Assembly (NCBI GenBank): GCA_016187515.1
Contig: JACPJN010000005.1
Coordinates: forward strand, 1-56,390
Reading direction: 5' to 3'
Source: Candidatus Uhrbacteria bacterium
GTDB taxonomy: Bacteria; Patescibacteriota; Patescibacteriia; GWA2-47-26
Length of the DNA: 56,390 nucleotides
Shown: positions 18,182-27,637 of the stretch, in pieces
Layout of the letters: every line of letters begins with the position of its first letter
Position numbering within the stretch: position 1 is the stretch's first letter
Made by a program: the position numbers and the translations under genes
Notes under the pieces: generated by a model
Told to the model about the DNA's origin: nothing
The model's database searches: none
Seen by the model: only the letters and a program-made list of their open reading frames with translations

Positions 18182-19480
18182 ATGTTTGAAAAGAGAATAC
18201 TTAAAAATGGAGTAACCGTGGTGCATGTGCCGCTGGTCTCAACCAAGGCGGCCACAGTTTTGGTTTTGTTTCGGGTGGGATCGCGGTATGAGACGCGCAA
18301 TATCAACGGGATCGCGCATTTTGTGGAGCACATGATGTTTAAGGGGACGAAAAAGCGGCCGACCACCCTGCATATTTCCAAAGCGTTGGATCGGTATGGC
18401 GCGGAATACAACGCGTTTACCAGTAAAGATCAAACCGGTTACTACATTAAAATAGATCGCGATAAACTCGGCGAGGCCATGGATATTTTGTTTGACATGC
18501 TGCTGCACTCCAAAATTGATCCGGCCGAAGTAGATCGTGAGCGCAAGGTGATTTTTGAGGAAATAAAAATGCATGATGAAAATCCGCTGATGCATATTGA
18601 GGATATGTTTGAGAGCGTGCTTTTCCGCGGCTCAACCTTGGGATGGGACATCGCTGGCACTAAAGAGAGCATGTCCAAAGTAACGCGGCAAAACATCGCG
18701 GACTTTGTGCATGATTACTACCGGCCCTCACGTACGCTGGTGGTGGTGTGCGGAAATGTGGATGAACATATTTTCAAAGATGTGGAGAAGGGGACCCGGC
18801 AGTTGCGCGAGCCAAGACATCGTGAGCGAGTATGGAAACCGTGGGTTTCCGCCCCTCACCCTGCCCTCTCCCGCGGGGAGAGGGGTGCCGCAGGCCGGGT
18901 GAGAGTGCAATTTAAGGAATTGGAGCAAACCCAACTCATGCTCGGGTTTCCCGCGTATAAGTATGGCGACGAGCGGCTACTTACGCTTTCGCTTTTGCAT
19001 GTGATATTGGGCGGGACGATGTCTTCGCGACTATTCGTGGCCGTGCGCGAGCGGCGCGCGCTGGCCTATACGGTGCGTACGGATGTGGGGAGTTATGAAG
19101 ACACGGGATCGTTCTCTGTCCATGCCGGTCTGGACGCGGCGCGCGTGCCCGAGGCAATCAAAGTAATCCGCGCTGAACTTTCTCGTGTAGTAAAAAGTGG
19201 TGTGACAGCGCGCGAGCTGGAGGACGCGAAAAATACGATTAAGGGACGCACGGTGTTAAGTTTGGAAGAATCCAATGATCTTGCGGGCTGGTTTGCCAAG
19301 CAAGAGCTTTTTCAGGGCAAGATGGAAACACCGGAGGAGCGGTTTAAAAAACTTGATGCGGTAACGCGCGAAGATGTGTTGCGCGTAGCGCGTCAAGTAA
19401 TTCAACCCCGCAAAATGGCCGCGGCGGTAATTGGACCGTTTAAGGAGGAGGGGAAAGTGCGTGGGTATTTGTTTAAGTAA
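18182..19480 (+). CDS. M16-family zinc protease with in-frame REP-like segment
   Basis: GIAHFVEHMMFKGT (HxxEH), RRALAYTVRTDVGSYEDTGSF. Confidence 0.9.
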   Translation: MFEKRILKNGVTVVHVPLVSTKAATVLVLFRVGSRYETRNINGIAHFVEHMMFKGTKKRPTTLHISKALDRYGAEYNAFTSKDQTGYYIKIDRDKLGEAMDILFDMLLHSKIDPAEVDRERKVIFEEIKMHDENPLMHIEDMFESVLFRGSTLGWDIAGTKESMSKVTRQNIADFVHDYYRPSRTLVVVCGNVDEHIFKDVEKGTRQLREPRHRERVWKPWVSAPHPALSRGERGAAGRVRVQFKELEQTQLMLGFPAYKYGDERLLTLSLLHVILGGTMSSRLFVAVRERRALAYTVRTDVGSYEDTGSFSVHAGLDAARVPEAIKVIRAELSRVVKSGVTARELEDAKNTIKGRTVLSLEESNDLAGWFAKQELFQGKMETPEERFKKLDAVTREDVLRVARQVIQPRKMAAAVIGPFKEEGKVRGYLFK

Positions 19481-19626
19481 ATGTCATAATTCCCACTATT
19501 CCTTATTACCTCCGACGCCCTGCGGGGTCGGAGTCCGACCTCCGACGCTCCGGTCGGAGCAGGCGAAGCGTCGGACTTAAGAGGGGGGATCGACTAGATT
19601 CCCGCGTGCGCGGGAATGACATTGTT

Positions 19627-20358
19627 ATGAAAAAACTTATTGTGGCGAATTGGAAAATGTACCTTACTCTTAGTCAGAGCGTAACTCTGACTAAGAGAAT
19701 TTCCAAATCACAAATCACAAATCACAAATTGAGGGTGGTGCTGTGTCCGTCTTTTGTGGCGCTGGAGGAAGTGGGAAAGATCGTGCATGGCACGCGCGTG
19801 AAACTTGGCGCGCAGGATGTTGAGCCGGAAAAGCGCGGGGCGTTTACCGGCGAGGTGGGACTTGACGATCTGGCCTCACTTCAGGTAGAATACGTCCTTG
19901 TTGGCCATTCCGAGCGGCGGCGGATTTTCCATGAAACCGATGCGCTGGTCAACGAAAAGTTGCGCGCGGTAATCAAAGCCGGAATGCGGCCGATCCTATG
20001 TGTCGGGGAGCCGCATGGCGTGAGAACGCAGGGGATGGCGAAGGTACGAAGGTATGTAGGTACGCAGGTAAAAACTGGACTTCGCGGTGTGGCGAAGAAA
20101 GATTTAAGGCGTACCGTGATTGCCTACGAGCCGATTTGGGCGATTGGGAGTGGAAAATCTGATATGCCTGAAGACGCGGTCCAAATGCACGCCTGGATTC
20201 GTAAGGTTGTCGGTATCAAAAGCGTGCGGATTCTCTACGGCGGCAGCGTCAGCGCAAAAAACGCCCGCGCGTTTCTGCGCGCGCCGGGTATAGACGGTCT
20301 GCTGATTGGAAAAGCGAGCGTTAACCTCGGTCAGTGGCGAGCGATTACTCATCTATAA
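19627..20358 (+). CDS. tpiA: Triosephosphate isomerase
   Basis: MKKLIVANWKM, VGHSERR, AYEPIWAIGSGK, LYGGSVSAKNA, GLLIGKAS. Confidence 0.95.
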   Translation: MKKLIVANWKMYLTLSQSVTLTKRISKSQITNHKLRVVLCPSFVALEEVGKIVHGTRVKLGAQDVEPEKRGAFTGEVGLDDLASLQVEYVLVGHSERRRIFHETDALVNEKLRAVIKAGMRPILCVGEPHGVRTQGMAKVRRYVGTQVKTGLRGVAKKDLRRTVIAYEPIWAIGSGKSDMPEDAVQMHAWIRKVVGIKSVRILYGGSVSAKNARAFLRAPGIDGLLIGKASVNLGQWRAITHL

Positions 20359-20366
20359 GCGGTCTT

Positions 20367-21128
20367 ATGATTATTGGTATTTTAGCGGTTGCCGCGCTTG
20401 TCGCGCTGGGGGTCATGGCTTGGGTCGTGGTTCCGAAATTATCACTGCTATCATCACTGCAAATTGAAGAATCTCCGCGGGAGCGGTGGAGACGCCTTAA
20501 AAAGCATATTGTAATTAGCCGGATGATCAGAAAAGTCAAAGAGCAGTCGACCGAGCTGGAAAAAAGGATATTCAATAAAGAACGCCGAGCGCGGTTTCGC
20601 TTCCGCATCGAAAGCGCGATTGCAAAATTGAGGAAACTGGAGGAAAATTATCGCGAGCAGACCAAGGATCACAAGATTGTAATGCTGTTAAAAAAGGCGG
20701 CCGAGCAGCTGGAGGATAATTCAGAAAGCGCGGAAGAAAAATTTTTGGAGGTGGTGCGGCTTGATCCGCACAATCTTGAGGCCTATGAAGGTCTTTTACA
20801 GATCTATCTTACTCGGAAAAAGCTGGCGGAGGCCTCCGAGATAGTTGATTTTCTAAAGAAAATAAACCCGGCTTCGGTTGGCCGGTACTCCTTTGATCTG
20901 GCAAAGTTGCTGCTGGAAGGAGGGGAGTTTAAAAAAGCCAGGAAGTATGGCGAGCAGGCGCTTAAAGATGAACCGGAAAATCCCAAGTACCTTGATTTTT
21001 TGATTGAGGTTGCTATACTGGGTGGCAAGCGCGGCGAGGCGCAGCAGCACGTGGACAGATTAAGGGAGGTTAACCCGGAGAACGCCAAGATCGTCGAATT
21101 TGAGAGTAGGATCGGGGCATTAAATTAG
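20367..21128 (+). CDS. TPR-repeat protein with N-terminal TM helix
   Basis: MIIGILAVAALVALGVMAWVV then TPR-like helical repeats. Confidence 0.7.
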   Translation: MIIGILAVAALVALGVMAWVVVPKLSLLSSLQIEESPRERWRRLKKHIVISRMIRKVKEQSTELEKRIFNKERRARFRFRIESAIAKLRKLEENYREQTKDHKIVMLLKKAAEQLEDNSESAEEKFLEVVRLDPHNLEAYEGLLQIYLTRKKLAEASEIVDFLKKINPASVGRYSFDLAKLLLEGGEFKKARKYGEQALKDEPENPKYLDFLIEVAILGGKRGEAQQHVDRLREVNPENAKIVEFESRIGALN

Positions 21129-21129
21129 C

Positions 21130-21204
21130 GCCGTTGTAGCTCAGTGGTAGAGCAACTCCATGGTAAGGAGTAGGTCGCCGGTTCAATCCCGGCCAACGGC
21201 TCCA
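21130..21204 (+). tRNA. tRNA-Thr(GGT)
   Basis: GCCGTTG/CAACGGC acceptor stem, ACTCC-ATGGTAA-GGAGT anticodon arm, encoded CCA. Confidence 0.95.
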
Positions 21205-21217
21205 GATAAGCGAGTGT

Positions 21218-21301
21218 GGGCAGGTGGCAGAGCGGTCAAATGCACCTGACTGTAAATCAGGCGCCCCTGTGGCTACCTAGGTTCGAATCCTAGCCTGCCC
21301 A
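21218..21301 (+). tRNA. tRNA-Tyr(GTA)
   Basis: GGGCAGG/CCTGCCC acceptor stem, CTGTAAA anticodon loop, long variable arm. Confidence 0.95.
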
Positions 21302-21424
21302 ATTTTCTGGTTAGTTTTGTAAAAGCTGAATTCGCGAAGAATTCACTTTTTGGTTTCAGACAAAAAAATACGACCCCACGCACGGTGCATGAGGTCAAGG
21401 AACGATTTACTACTCCTTACTACA

Positions 21425-22192
21425 CTACTCCACGTAGCAGGATTTGTCGTCGTGGTGTTGCTGGTGGGGTTGGCAGGTGCTGTAATCCACGCAGAATTTT
21501 GACCCGCCTTTGTAGTAATCTTCTGGCGAGCAGAGGCGCGGTATGTTGTCTGTACACTCGATGAAATTGCCTTGGGTATTGCGGTAGATCACCGTGACGT
21601 GTGTCTTACCGCGATCACACCACAACTTGCGACTCCAGAATTTACCGGGTGCCTGGCGAGAGAGACAAGTTCGCCCATCAATCTCTCCGGCGGTAGCACA
21701 CGGGCTGTCGCTAAAGGGGCGAGCGTAAGCGCACCAGAACACTTCGCCGCGCTTGGTCACGTAAGGGACTACGCGCGGACATTCCGGCTCCGGCACAGAT
21801 GAGTCCGAGCGGCGCGTACTTTCTCCCGGACCTGGAGTCATGGAGTATTGGCGTGTGTTTGGCGCGTGACATGGAGGCATTATACTTGCCACGAAGAACA
21901 TGGCAAGCAGAATCTCGGTGAGCCGACCGAGTAGCCACATCCGCAATATCCGTTCCACTACGAGTGGCTGCCACCAGGGATCGCGGGGAGTCGGCGCATA
22001 CCTGGTCTCGCACAACCACGCGGCGCGTAGTGCAAGCGTACATGCCAGGAGGATTCCTGTAGTTGTAAGGAGCAGCACCGGCCTCGTATTCCACGACAGG
22101 GCGAACATGATGGCCGTCATTGCCGCAAAGGCAATAGTGAGAATCCGGTAGGACTTTACGTCCGCAGAGGTTGGAGACAGTGTCGTATCCAT
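21425..22192 (-). CDS. Hypothetical membrane protein with Cys-rich C-terminal region
   Basis: SD GGGAGGAATAACCG upstream on minus strand; TM segments at the N-terminus. Confidence 0.65.
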   Translation of the reverse strand: MDTTLSPTSADVKSYRILTIAFAAMTAIMFALSWNTRPVLLLTTTGILLACTLALRAAWLCETRYAPTPRDPWWQPLVVERILRMWLLGRLTEILLAMFFVASIMPPCHAPNTRQYSMTPGPGESTRRSDSSVPEPECPRVVPYVTKRGEVFWCAYARPFSDSPCATAGEIDGRTCLSRQAPGKFWSRKLWCDRGKTHVTVIYRNTQGNFIECTDNIPRLCSPEDYYKGGSKFCVDYSTCQPHQQHHDDKSCYVE

Positions 22193-22403
22193 CGGTTATT
22201 CCTCCCTCTTGAGAAGGCCTCGCCCTCATTACAACACGAAAGCTAGCCCTTGTCAAGTGCTGTGCCAACGTGCTATATTACGAAGACAGACAATAGTGAA
22301 ATCTGGATCCCGTGCATTCAGAATTTTGCCACCTTAGGGCCGACGCTACGGTCGGTCGGCCGACTGAAACGTCGGCCCTCAATGGTAGAGTCCCGCACCT
22401 TTT

Positions 22404-22477
22404 GCCAACGTAGCTCAGTGGCAGAGCAGCTGTTTTGTCCCCCTGCGGCGGATCACCCGTAGGGTGATAAACAGTAG
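22404..22477 (+). pseudogene. tRNA-Thr(TGT) remnant: 30-nt insertion in the anticodon loop (22439-22468), T-arm and 3' acceptor missing
   Basis: GCCAACGTAGCTCAGTGGCAGAGCAGCTGTTTTGT[CCCCCTGCGGCGGATCACCCGTAGGGTGAT]AAACAGTAG directly abuts the next tRNA. Confidence 0.75.
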
Positions 22478-22552
22478 GCCGATGTAGCTCAATGGCAGAG
22501 CAACGCTTTTGTAAAGCGTAGGTTGTCGGTTCAACTCCGACCATCGGCTCCA
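22478..22552 (+). tRNA. tRNA-Thr(TGT)
   Basis: GCCGATG/CATCGGC acceptor stem, ACGCT-TTTGTAA-AGCGT anticodon arm, encoded CCA. Confidence 0.95.
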
Positions 22553-22603
22553 GAATCTGACAACCCATGATTCATTATTCCTGATTCATAATTCATTCAA
22601 CGT

Positions 22604-22759
22604 ATGTCCCAAGACAATCTTATCAAGTTCGAATGCACCGTGTGCAAAAAGATAAATTATCACTCCACGAAAAATAAGAAGACGCTCAAGAACCGGCTGG
22701 AACTCAATAAATTCTGCAAGGGGTGCAGGAAGCATACGGGGCATAAAGAAACGAAGTAA
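22604..22759 (+). CDS. rpmG: 50S ribosomal protein L33
   Basis: [51 protein letters not shown]; below the length cutoff of the ORF track. Confidence 0.85.
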   Translation: MSQDNLIKFECTVCKKINYHSTKNKKTLKNRLELNKFCKGCRKHTGHKETK

Positions 22760-22855
22760 ACGGGATAGCCATGGATAGGAGACAGGATAGCCACAGGATC
22801 ACAGATCCGTGATCAGTCGGCCATCCGTCAAAAATCAGTGGCAATCCGTGTTCAC

Positions 22856-23545
22856 ATGAACCCCATTATCAAGATTCTCATTTTCGCGGATTTTTTCGTG
22901 TTTTCCGGTCTGGGGCTGATTAACCCGATTTTTGCGGTTTTTATCAAAGAAGATTTGCGCGGCGCAACGCTGGCCTCGGTCGGCATGGCCGCCACGATTT
23001 TTCTGGTGGTCAAAGCCGTTTTACAGATTCCGATCGCGCGCTTTACTGATCGGGAGCCAGCCAGTTTGCGAGAGTTTTGGACTCTGGTTGTCGGGCAGGG
23101 TATTATCGCGATTGTACCCTTTTTGTATCTCCTAATTGATAGTGTGGGAGAGCTTTATGGCGTGCAAGCGCTTTATGGCCTTGGCGCGGCCTTGGCCTTC
23201 CCCGGCTTTATGGCCATCTTCACCAAATTCGGCGATCATGAAAAAGCCGCGTTTTCTTGGTCGCTGCATAGTACCGTGGTCTTGCTTTCCATGGCCGCTG
23301 CCGCGGGTATTGGCGGATATGTTGGCCAGCACTATGGATTTAGGGTTTTGCTTGTCGGCGTTGGGGCGCTGACTTTTTTGGGATTTTTTACCACGCTTGG
23401 CCTCGCGCTTTTTTACCGCGAATTGAGTAATGAGAAATTAAAAGCGGGCGGTTCATTTTGGAAGCGTTTAGCGTCCGCGCTGCGGCGCAGTAAACAACCG
23501 CCGCCGCCTCCGGCCGCGCTGGCCGGAACAAGTGTTCCGAAATGA
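22856..23545 (+). CDS. MFS-like transporter, half-length (about 6 TM)
   Basis: MNPIIKILIFADFFVFSGLGLINPIFAVFI..., VLQIPIARFTDR. Confidence 0.65.
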   Translation: MNPIIKILIFADFFVFSGLGLINPIFAVFIKEDLRGATLASVGMAATIFLVVKAVLQIPIARFTDREPASLREFWTLVVGQGIIAIVPFLYLLIDSVGELYGVQALYGLGAALAFPGFMAIFTKFGDHEKAAFSWSLHSTVVLLSMAAAAGIGGYVGQHYGFRVLLVGVGALTFLGFFTTLGLALFYRELSNEKLKAGGSFWKRLASALRRSKQPPPPPAALAGTSVPK

Positions 23546-23664
23546 GAAGAAGAAGGAGGATTCTGCCCGTTTCGGGCGGTAAATGGGGCGGTAAGAAAAT
23601 TTGACAGATTTAAGGATGGTTGATATAGTGGGAGTGTAATACATAGTATTAACTATCATTCAAT

Positions 23665-23898
23665 ATGCGCACATCATCTCTAGTAAGTATTTCTCTGCCG
23701 CCTTCAATGGTCAAGGAAGCCGAAAAGGTCGCGAAAAAGAAACATATGACCCGTTCAGAGTTTATGCGCGCCGCGCTGCGGCATTTTATTGAGGAGATGC
23801 AGTTTGATGAAGCGGTTCGTATTGCGGATGAAGAATTAAAGACCGGAAAGTACAAGGTCTTGCCGCCGGGTGGTCTTGCCGCCTTAATACAACGGTAA
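23665..23898 (+). CDS. Ribbon-helix-helix (CopG-like) antitoxin
   Basis: SLVSISLPPSMVKEAEKVAKKKHMTRSEFMRAALRHFIEE. Confidence 0.75.
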   Translation: MRTSSLVSISLPPSMVKEAEKVAKKKHMTRSEFMRAALRHFIEEMQFDEAVRIADEELKTGKYKVLPPGGLAALIQR

Positions 23899-23899
23899 A

Positions 23900-24019
23900 A
23901 GGTACTCGCAAAGACCACTGGTCGTTTTCAATCACCTATAAACATCGTATCGTGTTCAGATTTCTTAGCGGCGATACGGTGTATTTTGTTGATGTAGGAG
24001 ATCACTCGATATATCTATG
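23900..24019 (+). pseudogene. RelE/ParE-type toxin C-terminal remnant
   Basis: Frame reads VKGTRKDHWSFSITYKHRIVFRFLSGDTVYFVDVGDHSIYL*; no start codon or N-terminal half; follows the RHH antitoxin. Confidence 0.6.
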
Positions 24020-24271
24020 AAACTTCAATTTCAAAAATCCGAAATTGGAAATGCGGCCGTATTTATCCGCCGTTGCGGATATGGAGAGTATTACGATCGG
24101 CGGATGAGAAAAACCAGCTATATGAAGCGGGCGCGGATGAGCGATATGTTTCCGCGTTACCATGTCTATATTGAAGAGCAGGGCGAGGAGGTCGTGCTCG
24201 ATTTGCATTTGGATCAAAAACGGCCGAGTTATGAAGGGTCGGCCATGCACAGCGGGGAATATGACGGGGCG
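24007..24271 (+). repeat. 265-bp direct repeat, copy 1
   Basis: Gap-free match to 25546-25810, about 10 substitutions, all in the first half. Confidence 0.9.
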
Positions 24272-24304
24272 TTTGACAGGTTGGGCTGTTTGTGCTATTA
24301 TTAA
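24017..24304 (+). CDS. Small hypothetical protein (paralogue A)
   Basis: MKLQFQKSEIGNAAVFIRRCGYGEYYDRRMRK..., nearly identical to 25557 ORF. Confidence 0.6.
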   Translation: MKLQFQKSEIGNAAVFIRRCGYGEYYDRRMRKTSYMKRARMSDMFPRYHVYIEEQGEEVVLDLHLDQKRPSYEGSAMHSGEYDGAFDRLGCLCYY

Positions 24305-24320
24305 GCGTTGCTCCTTAATA
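24273..24320 (+). promoter_or_regulatory. Promoter TTGACA-17-TATTAT plus TTGCTCCTTAA at predicted start
   Basis: Same geometry as the 10041, 31705, 32873, 36079 and 37114 promoters. Confidence 0.65.
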
Positions 24321-24461
24321 TTAAGAATTTGGCTTGAAAACGGCGTGGTGTGGTTATATCTATGACCTCACGCCGCCGTTTTCAATCAAAGGCAAGTTCG
24401 TACAACCGTGAATGTTCACGGAACGGACCAGCCGAACGGCACAAAAAGGAGGCAAGCCATC

Positions 24462-25274
24462 ATGGCCAGCCTTTCGACCGCAACGGACGGAGAGATCACG
24501 GAGTTCAAGAGGCGTCTCGGTCGCGCGGGGTTCAGCGCGGAGATCATCCGCGAAGTGAACCGTGGTGACGACAACGTGCTCGCCACGACCATGTACGAGG
24601 CCCTGATGCGCCACCCGCGCTTCACCCTCGTCCACGGCGTGTTCACGAAGCAGGACAACGTGCTCGCGGCCTTCAAGGCGCGCTGCGCGGCGAAGGACAT
24701 CAACTTCGGCAAGTTCTCGTGGGTCGGTCCCGAAACCGCGCCCGACTTCGATCCGGACGATCCGGAGACGGTCGTCGTCCTCGACGCCACCCTCGACACG
24801 CTCCAGAACACGTTCGAGTTCGCCTGGGCGTGGACGGTCGACGGACAGGACGACAAGTGGCGCTGGGATGGCATGGTGTCGGATGCCAGCAAGCTCCGAC
24901 TCCTGTCCGATGAGCGTCCGGACGATGCCGAGGGTGACAGCCCCGAGTTCAAGCCCTGGACGATCTCGTGGCGTCGCATCAAGCTCAACACCTTCGTCGG
25001 CAAGAAGCCCGGCGACGTGCGCAACGCGAAGTCCTCGCCCGGCTGCGCCCTGCTCTTCGTGGCGGCGGAGCACCCGGCCCGGATCAAGGCCACGGACTAC
25101 AAGACCCGCTTCGGCTTCTGGCTCGCTGGCCTGAAGTGCACGGCGCCCGACGAGGAGCCGTGGCAGGACGTTCCGTACGTCAGCTTCAACCTCGGCCACC
25201 GTCAGGTGGAGCTCTCCTCGGACCCGTGCCCTGACGCCCACGGCCACCTCGCCGTGCCGTCCTTCAGGGAGTAG
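24462..25274 (+). CDS. Hypothetical protein, 270 aa, GC-rich codon usage
   Basis: SD AAAAAGGAGGCAAGCCATC; MASLSTATDGEITEFKRRLGRAGF...; terminator follows. Confidence 0.75.
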   Translation: MASLSTATDGEITEFKRRLGRAGFSAEIIREVNRGDDNVLATTMYEALMRHPRFTLVHGVFTKQDNVLAAFKARCAAKDINFGKFSWVGPETAPDFDPDDPETVVVLDATLDTLQNTFEFAWAWTVDGQDDKWRWDGMVSDASKLRLLSDERPDDAEGDSPEFKPWTISWRRIKLNTFVGKKPGDVRNAKSSPGCALLFVAAEHPARIKATDYKTRFGFWLAGLKCTAPDEEPWQDVPYVSFNLGHRQVELSSDPCPDAHGHLAVPSFRE

Positions 25275-25545
25275 AGGAGCTCGTACCTCGGACTCTTGGG
25301 TCTCGGGGATCATGGACTTCGGTCCTTGGTTCTCGAGCCCTTTTTTAATTTACTGCATTATGATATTCTGGCATTGGAGAGTAGGCTCATGAATCTTGAT
25401 TGAAGGATCAAGATCGCCGAAATCCGCTCAATTCGCAAAAGCCGCCAGAGTCTTCACTTATTTGTAAGTGTTGAGCGTGTGGCGCGAATGATGAGTACTC
25501 CGTGCTTCTTTTTGGGACTGGTCTATACAAAGAAGCGAGTCCCGC

Positions 25546-25810
25546 CGATATATCTATGAAACTTCGATTTCAAAAATCAGAAATTGGAAATGCGGCCGTA
25601 TTTATCCGCCGTTGCGGATATGGCGAGTATTACGATCGGCGGATGAGGAAGGTGAGTTATATGAAGCGAGCGCGGATGAGCGATATGTTTCCGCGTTACC
25701 ATGTCTATATTGAAGAGCAGGGCGAGGAGGTCGTGCTCGATTTGCATTTGGATCAAAAACGGCCGAGTTATGAAGGGTCGGCCATGCACAGCGGGGAATA
25801 TGACGGGGCG
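25546..25810 (+). repeat. 265-bp direct repeat, copy 2
   Basis: See 24007-24271. Confidence 0.9.
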
Positions 25811-25903
25811 ACGACAGCAGGTGAAAAAATAACAAATAACAAATTCCAAATTACAAACAAATCACAAACTCCAATGATCGAAATTACAAATTCAAGTTTG
25901 TAA
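25557..25903 (+). CDS. Small hypothetical protein (paralogue B), C-terminus extended through a repeat element
   Basis: Same as 24017 ORF, then TAGEKITNNKFQITNKSQTPMIEITNSSL read from repeat DNA. Confidence 0.5.
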
Positions 25904-25945
25904 TTTGTAAATTGTGGTTTCCTTGGGATTTGTGATTTGGAATTT
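25826..25945. repeat. AAATTCCAAATTACAAACAAATC / GATTTGTGATTTGGAATTT inverted tandem element
   Basis: Near match to 46536-46650; fragments also inside tpiA and the glycosyltransferase. Confidence 0.8.
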
Positions 25946-25998
25946 TATATGGTATAGTTTTTAACGAAGTTTAGTTGTATCTGTGGATAATATCGTGT

Positions 25999-27624
25999 AT
26001 GTCCAAATTTATTTTCGTCGTCGGCGGGGTGATGTCCGGGGTGGGCAAGGGGACGGCCGCGGCCTCCATTGGAAAAATTTTGCAAAGCAAGGGGTTTGCC
26101 GTTACCGCCCTGAAGATTGACCCTTACATTAACGTGGACGCGGGCACGATGAATCCGGTGGAACACGGCGAGGTTTTTGTTACCGACGATGGGGACGAGA
26201 CGGATCAAGATATTGGGACCTACGAGAGGTTTTTGGATACGACAATCAGTTCGGTAAATTACATGACCACCGGCCGAGTGTATCAGACCGTGATTGAGCG
26301 CGAGCGGAATTTGGAATATGGAGGGAAGTGCGTGGAAGTGGTTCCGCATGTGCCGGAAGAAGTGATCCGGCGCATTCGCCTTGCCGCCAAACGCGCCAAG
26401 GCCGACATTACGCTTATTGAAGTGGGCGGAACGGTCGGGGAATACCAGAATATCTTATTTTTGGAAGCGGCGCGCATGATGAAACTGGCTGCTCCGCGCG
26501 AGGTGCTGTTTGTGCTGGTGTCTTATCTTCCGATTCCGGGCAATTTGGGGGAAATGAAGACCAAGCCCACCCAATATGCCTCCCGCACCCTTAACTCCGC
26601 CGGAATTCAGGCCGATATTGTAATCGCGCGTTCGGAGCGTCCTTTAGATGAACCGCGGCGCAGGAAGCTCGCCATGTTTTGCGGTGTTGCCGCGCAGGAT
26701 ATTGTTTCCGCGCCCGACGTTGATTCCATCTACAAAGTGCCGCTCAATTTTGAAAAACAGCGTTTAGCCGAACTGATTCTGGCCAAGTTTGCCATGAAGG
26801 TCCGCCGCGGCCGGGACATGAGCGATTGGAAGAAAATGGTACGCACCGCGGAGCACGCCAAACGCACGGTGCGCATCGGGGTGATTGGCAAGTATTTTTC
26901 CACCGGTGACTTTACGCTCTCCGACGTATATCTTTCGGTGATTGAAGCGCTTAAACACGCGGCCTGGTTTCATCGCGTAAAGCCGGAACTCCTCTGGCTG
27001 AATTCGGAAGCGTATGAAAAAAATCCCGCCCTGCTTAAAGAGCTGGACGATCTTGACGGCGTAGTGATTCCCGGCGGTTTTGGCACGCGGGGAGTAGAGG
27101 GGAAGATCGCGGCCATTCAGTACGTGCGCACGCGTAAAATTCCGTATCTGGGATTATGCTACGGCATGCAACTGGCGGTCGTGGAATTTGCCCGTCATGT
27201 CGCGGGTCTGAAAGACGCCAATACCGCCGAGATTAAGCCGGATGTCATTACGCCGGTTATTCACATCATGCTCGGGCAAGAAAAAATTATGGCTACCAAA
27301 AAATACGGCGGGACCATGCGGCTCGGCGCGTATCCGTGCGTACTTCATGCTCACTCCATCGCGCGGAAGGCCTATGGCGCGCGCGCGATCTCGGAACGCC
27401 ATCGTCATCGCTACGAACTTAACAATAAATATCGGCCGCTTTTTGAAAAAAGGGGCCTGCTGATCGCCGGGACCTCGCCGGACCGCAAACTCGTGGAAAT
27501 TATAGAACTTCCGCAGCACCCGTTTTTTGTGGGCACGCAATTTCATCCGGAATTTAAGTCCCGCCCGACCCGTCCGCACCCGCTTTTCCGGGAATTCATC
27601 CGTGCCGCGATGAGAAATCGGTAG
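25999..27624 (+). CDS. pyrG: CTP synthase
   Basis: KFIFVVGGVMSGVGKGTAAASIG, KIDPYINVDAGTMNP, GGFGTRGVEGK, GLCYGMQL, GTQFHPEFKSRP. Confidence 0.95.
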   Translation: MSKFIFVVGGVMSGVGKGTAAASIGKILQSKGFAVTALKIDPYINVDAGTMNPVEHGEVFVTDDGDETDQDIGTYERFLDTTISSVNYMTTGRVYQTVIERERNLEYGGKCVEVVPHVPEEVIRRIRLAAKRAKADITLIEVGGTVGEYQNILFLEAARMMKLAAPREVLFVLVSYLPIPGNLGEMKTKPTQYASRTLNSAGIQADIVIARSERPLDEPRRRKLAMFCGVAAQDIVSAPDVDSIYKVPLNFEKQRLAELILAKFAMKVRRGRDMSDWKKMVRTAEHAKRTVRIGVIGKYFSTGDFTLSDVYLSVIEALKHAAWFHRVKPELLWLNSEAYEKNPALLKELDDLDGVVIPGGFGTRGVEGKIAAIQYVRTRKIPYLGLCYGMQLAVVEFARHVAGLKDANTAEIKPDVITPVIHIMLGQEKIMATKKYGGTMRLGAYPCVLHAHSIARKAYGARAISERHRHRYELNNKYRPLFEKRGLLIAGTSPDRKLVEIIELPQHPFFVGTQFHPEFKSRPTRPHPLFREFIRAAMRNR

Positions 27625-27637
27625 AAAATACAATCGC

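Noticed and set aside
22377-22410. A further tRNA-Gly-like fragment (CTCAATGGTAGAGTCCCGCACCTTTTGCC)
   Set aside because: Suggestive D-arm similarity, but no acceptor or T arm and overlaps the start of the tRNA-Thr remnant; too weak to call.
24360-25313. 317-aa minus-strand ORF
   Set aside because: Antisense to the GC-rich 24462 gene, which has promoter, SD and terminator on the plus strand; composition-driven shadow ORF.
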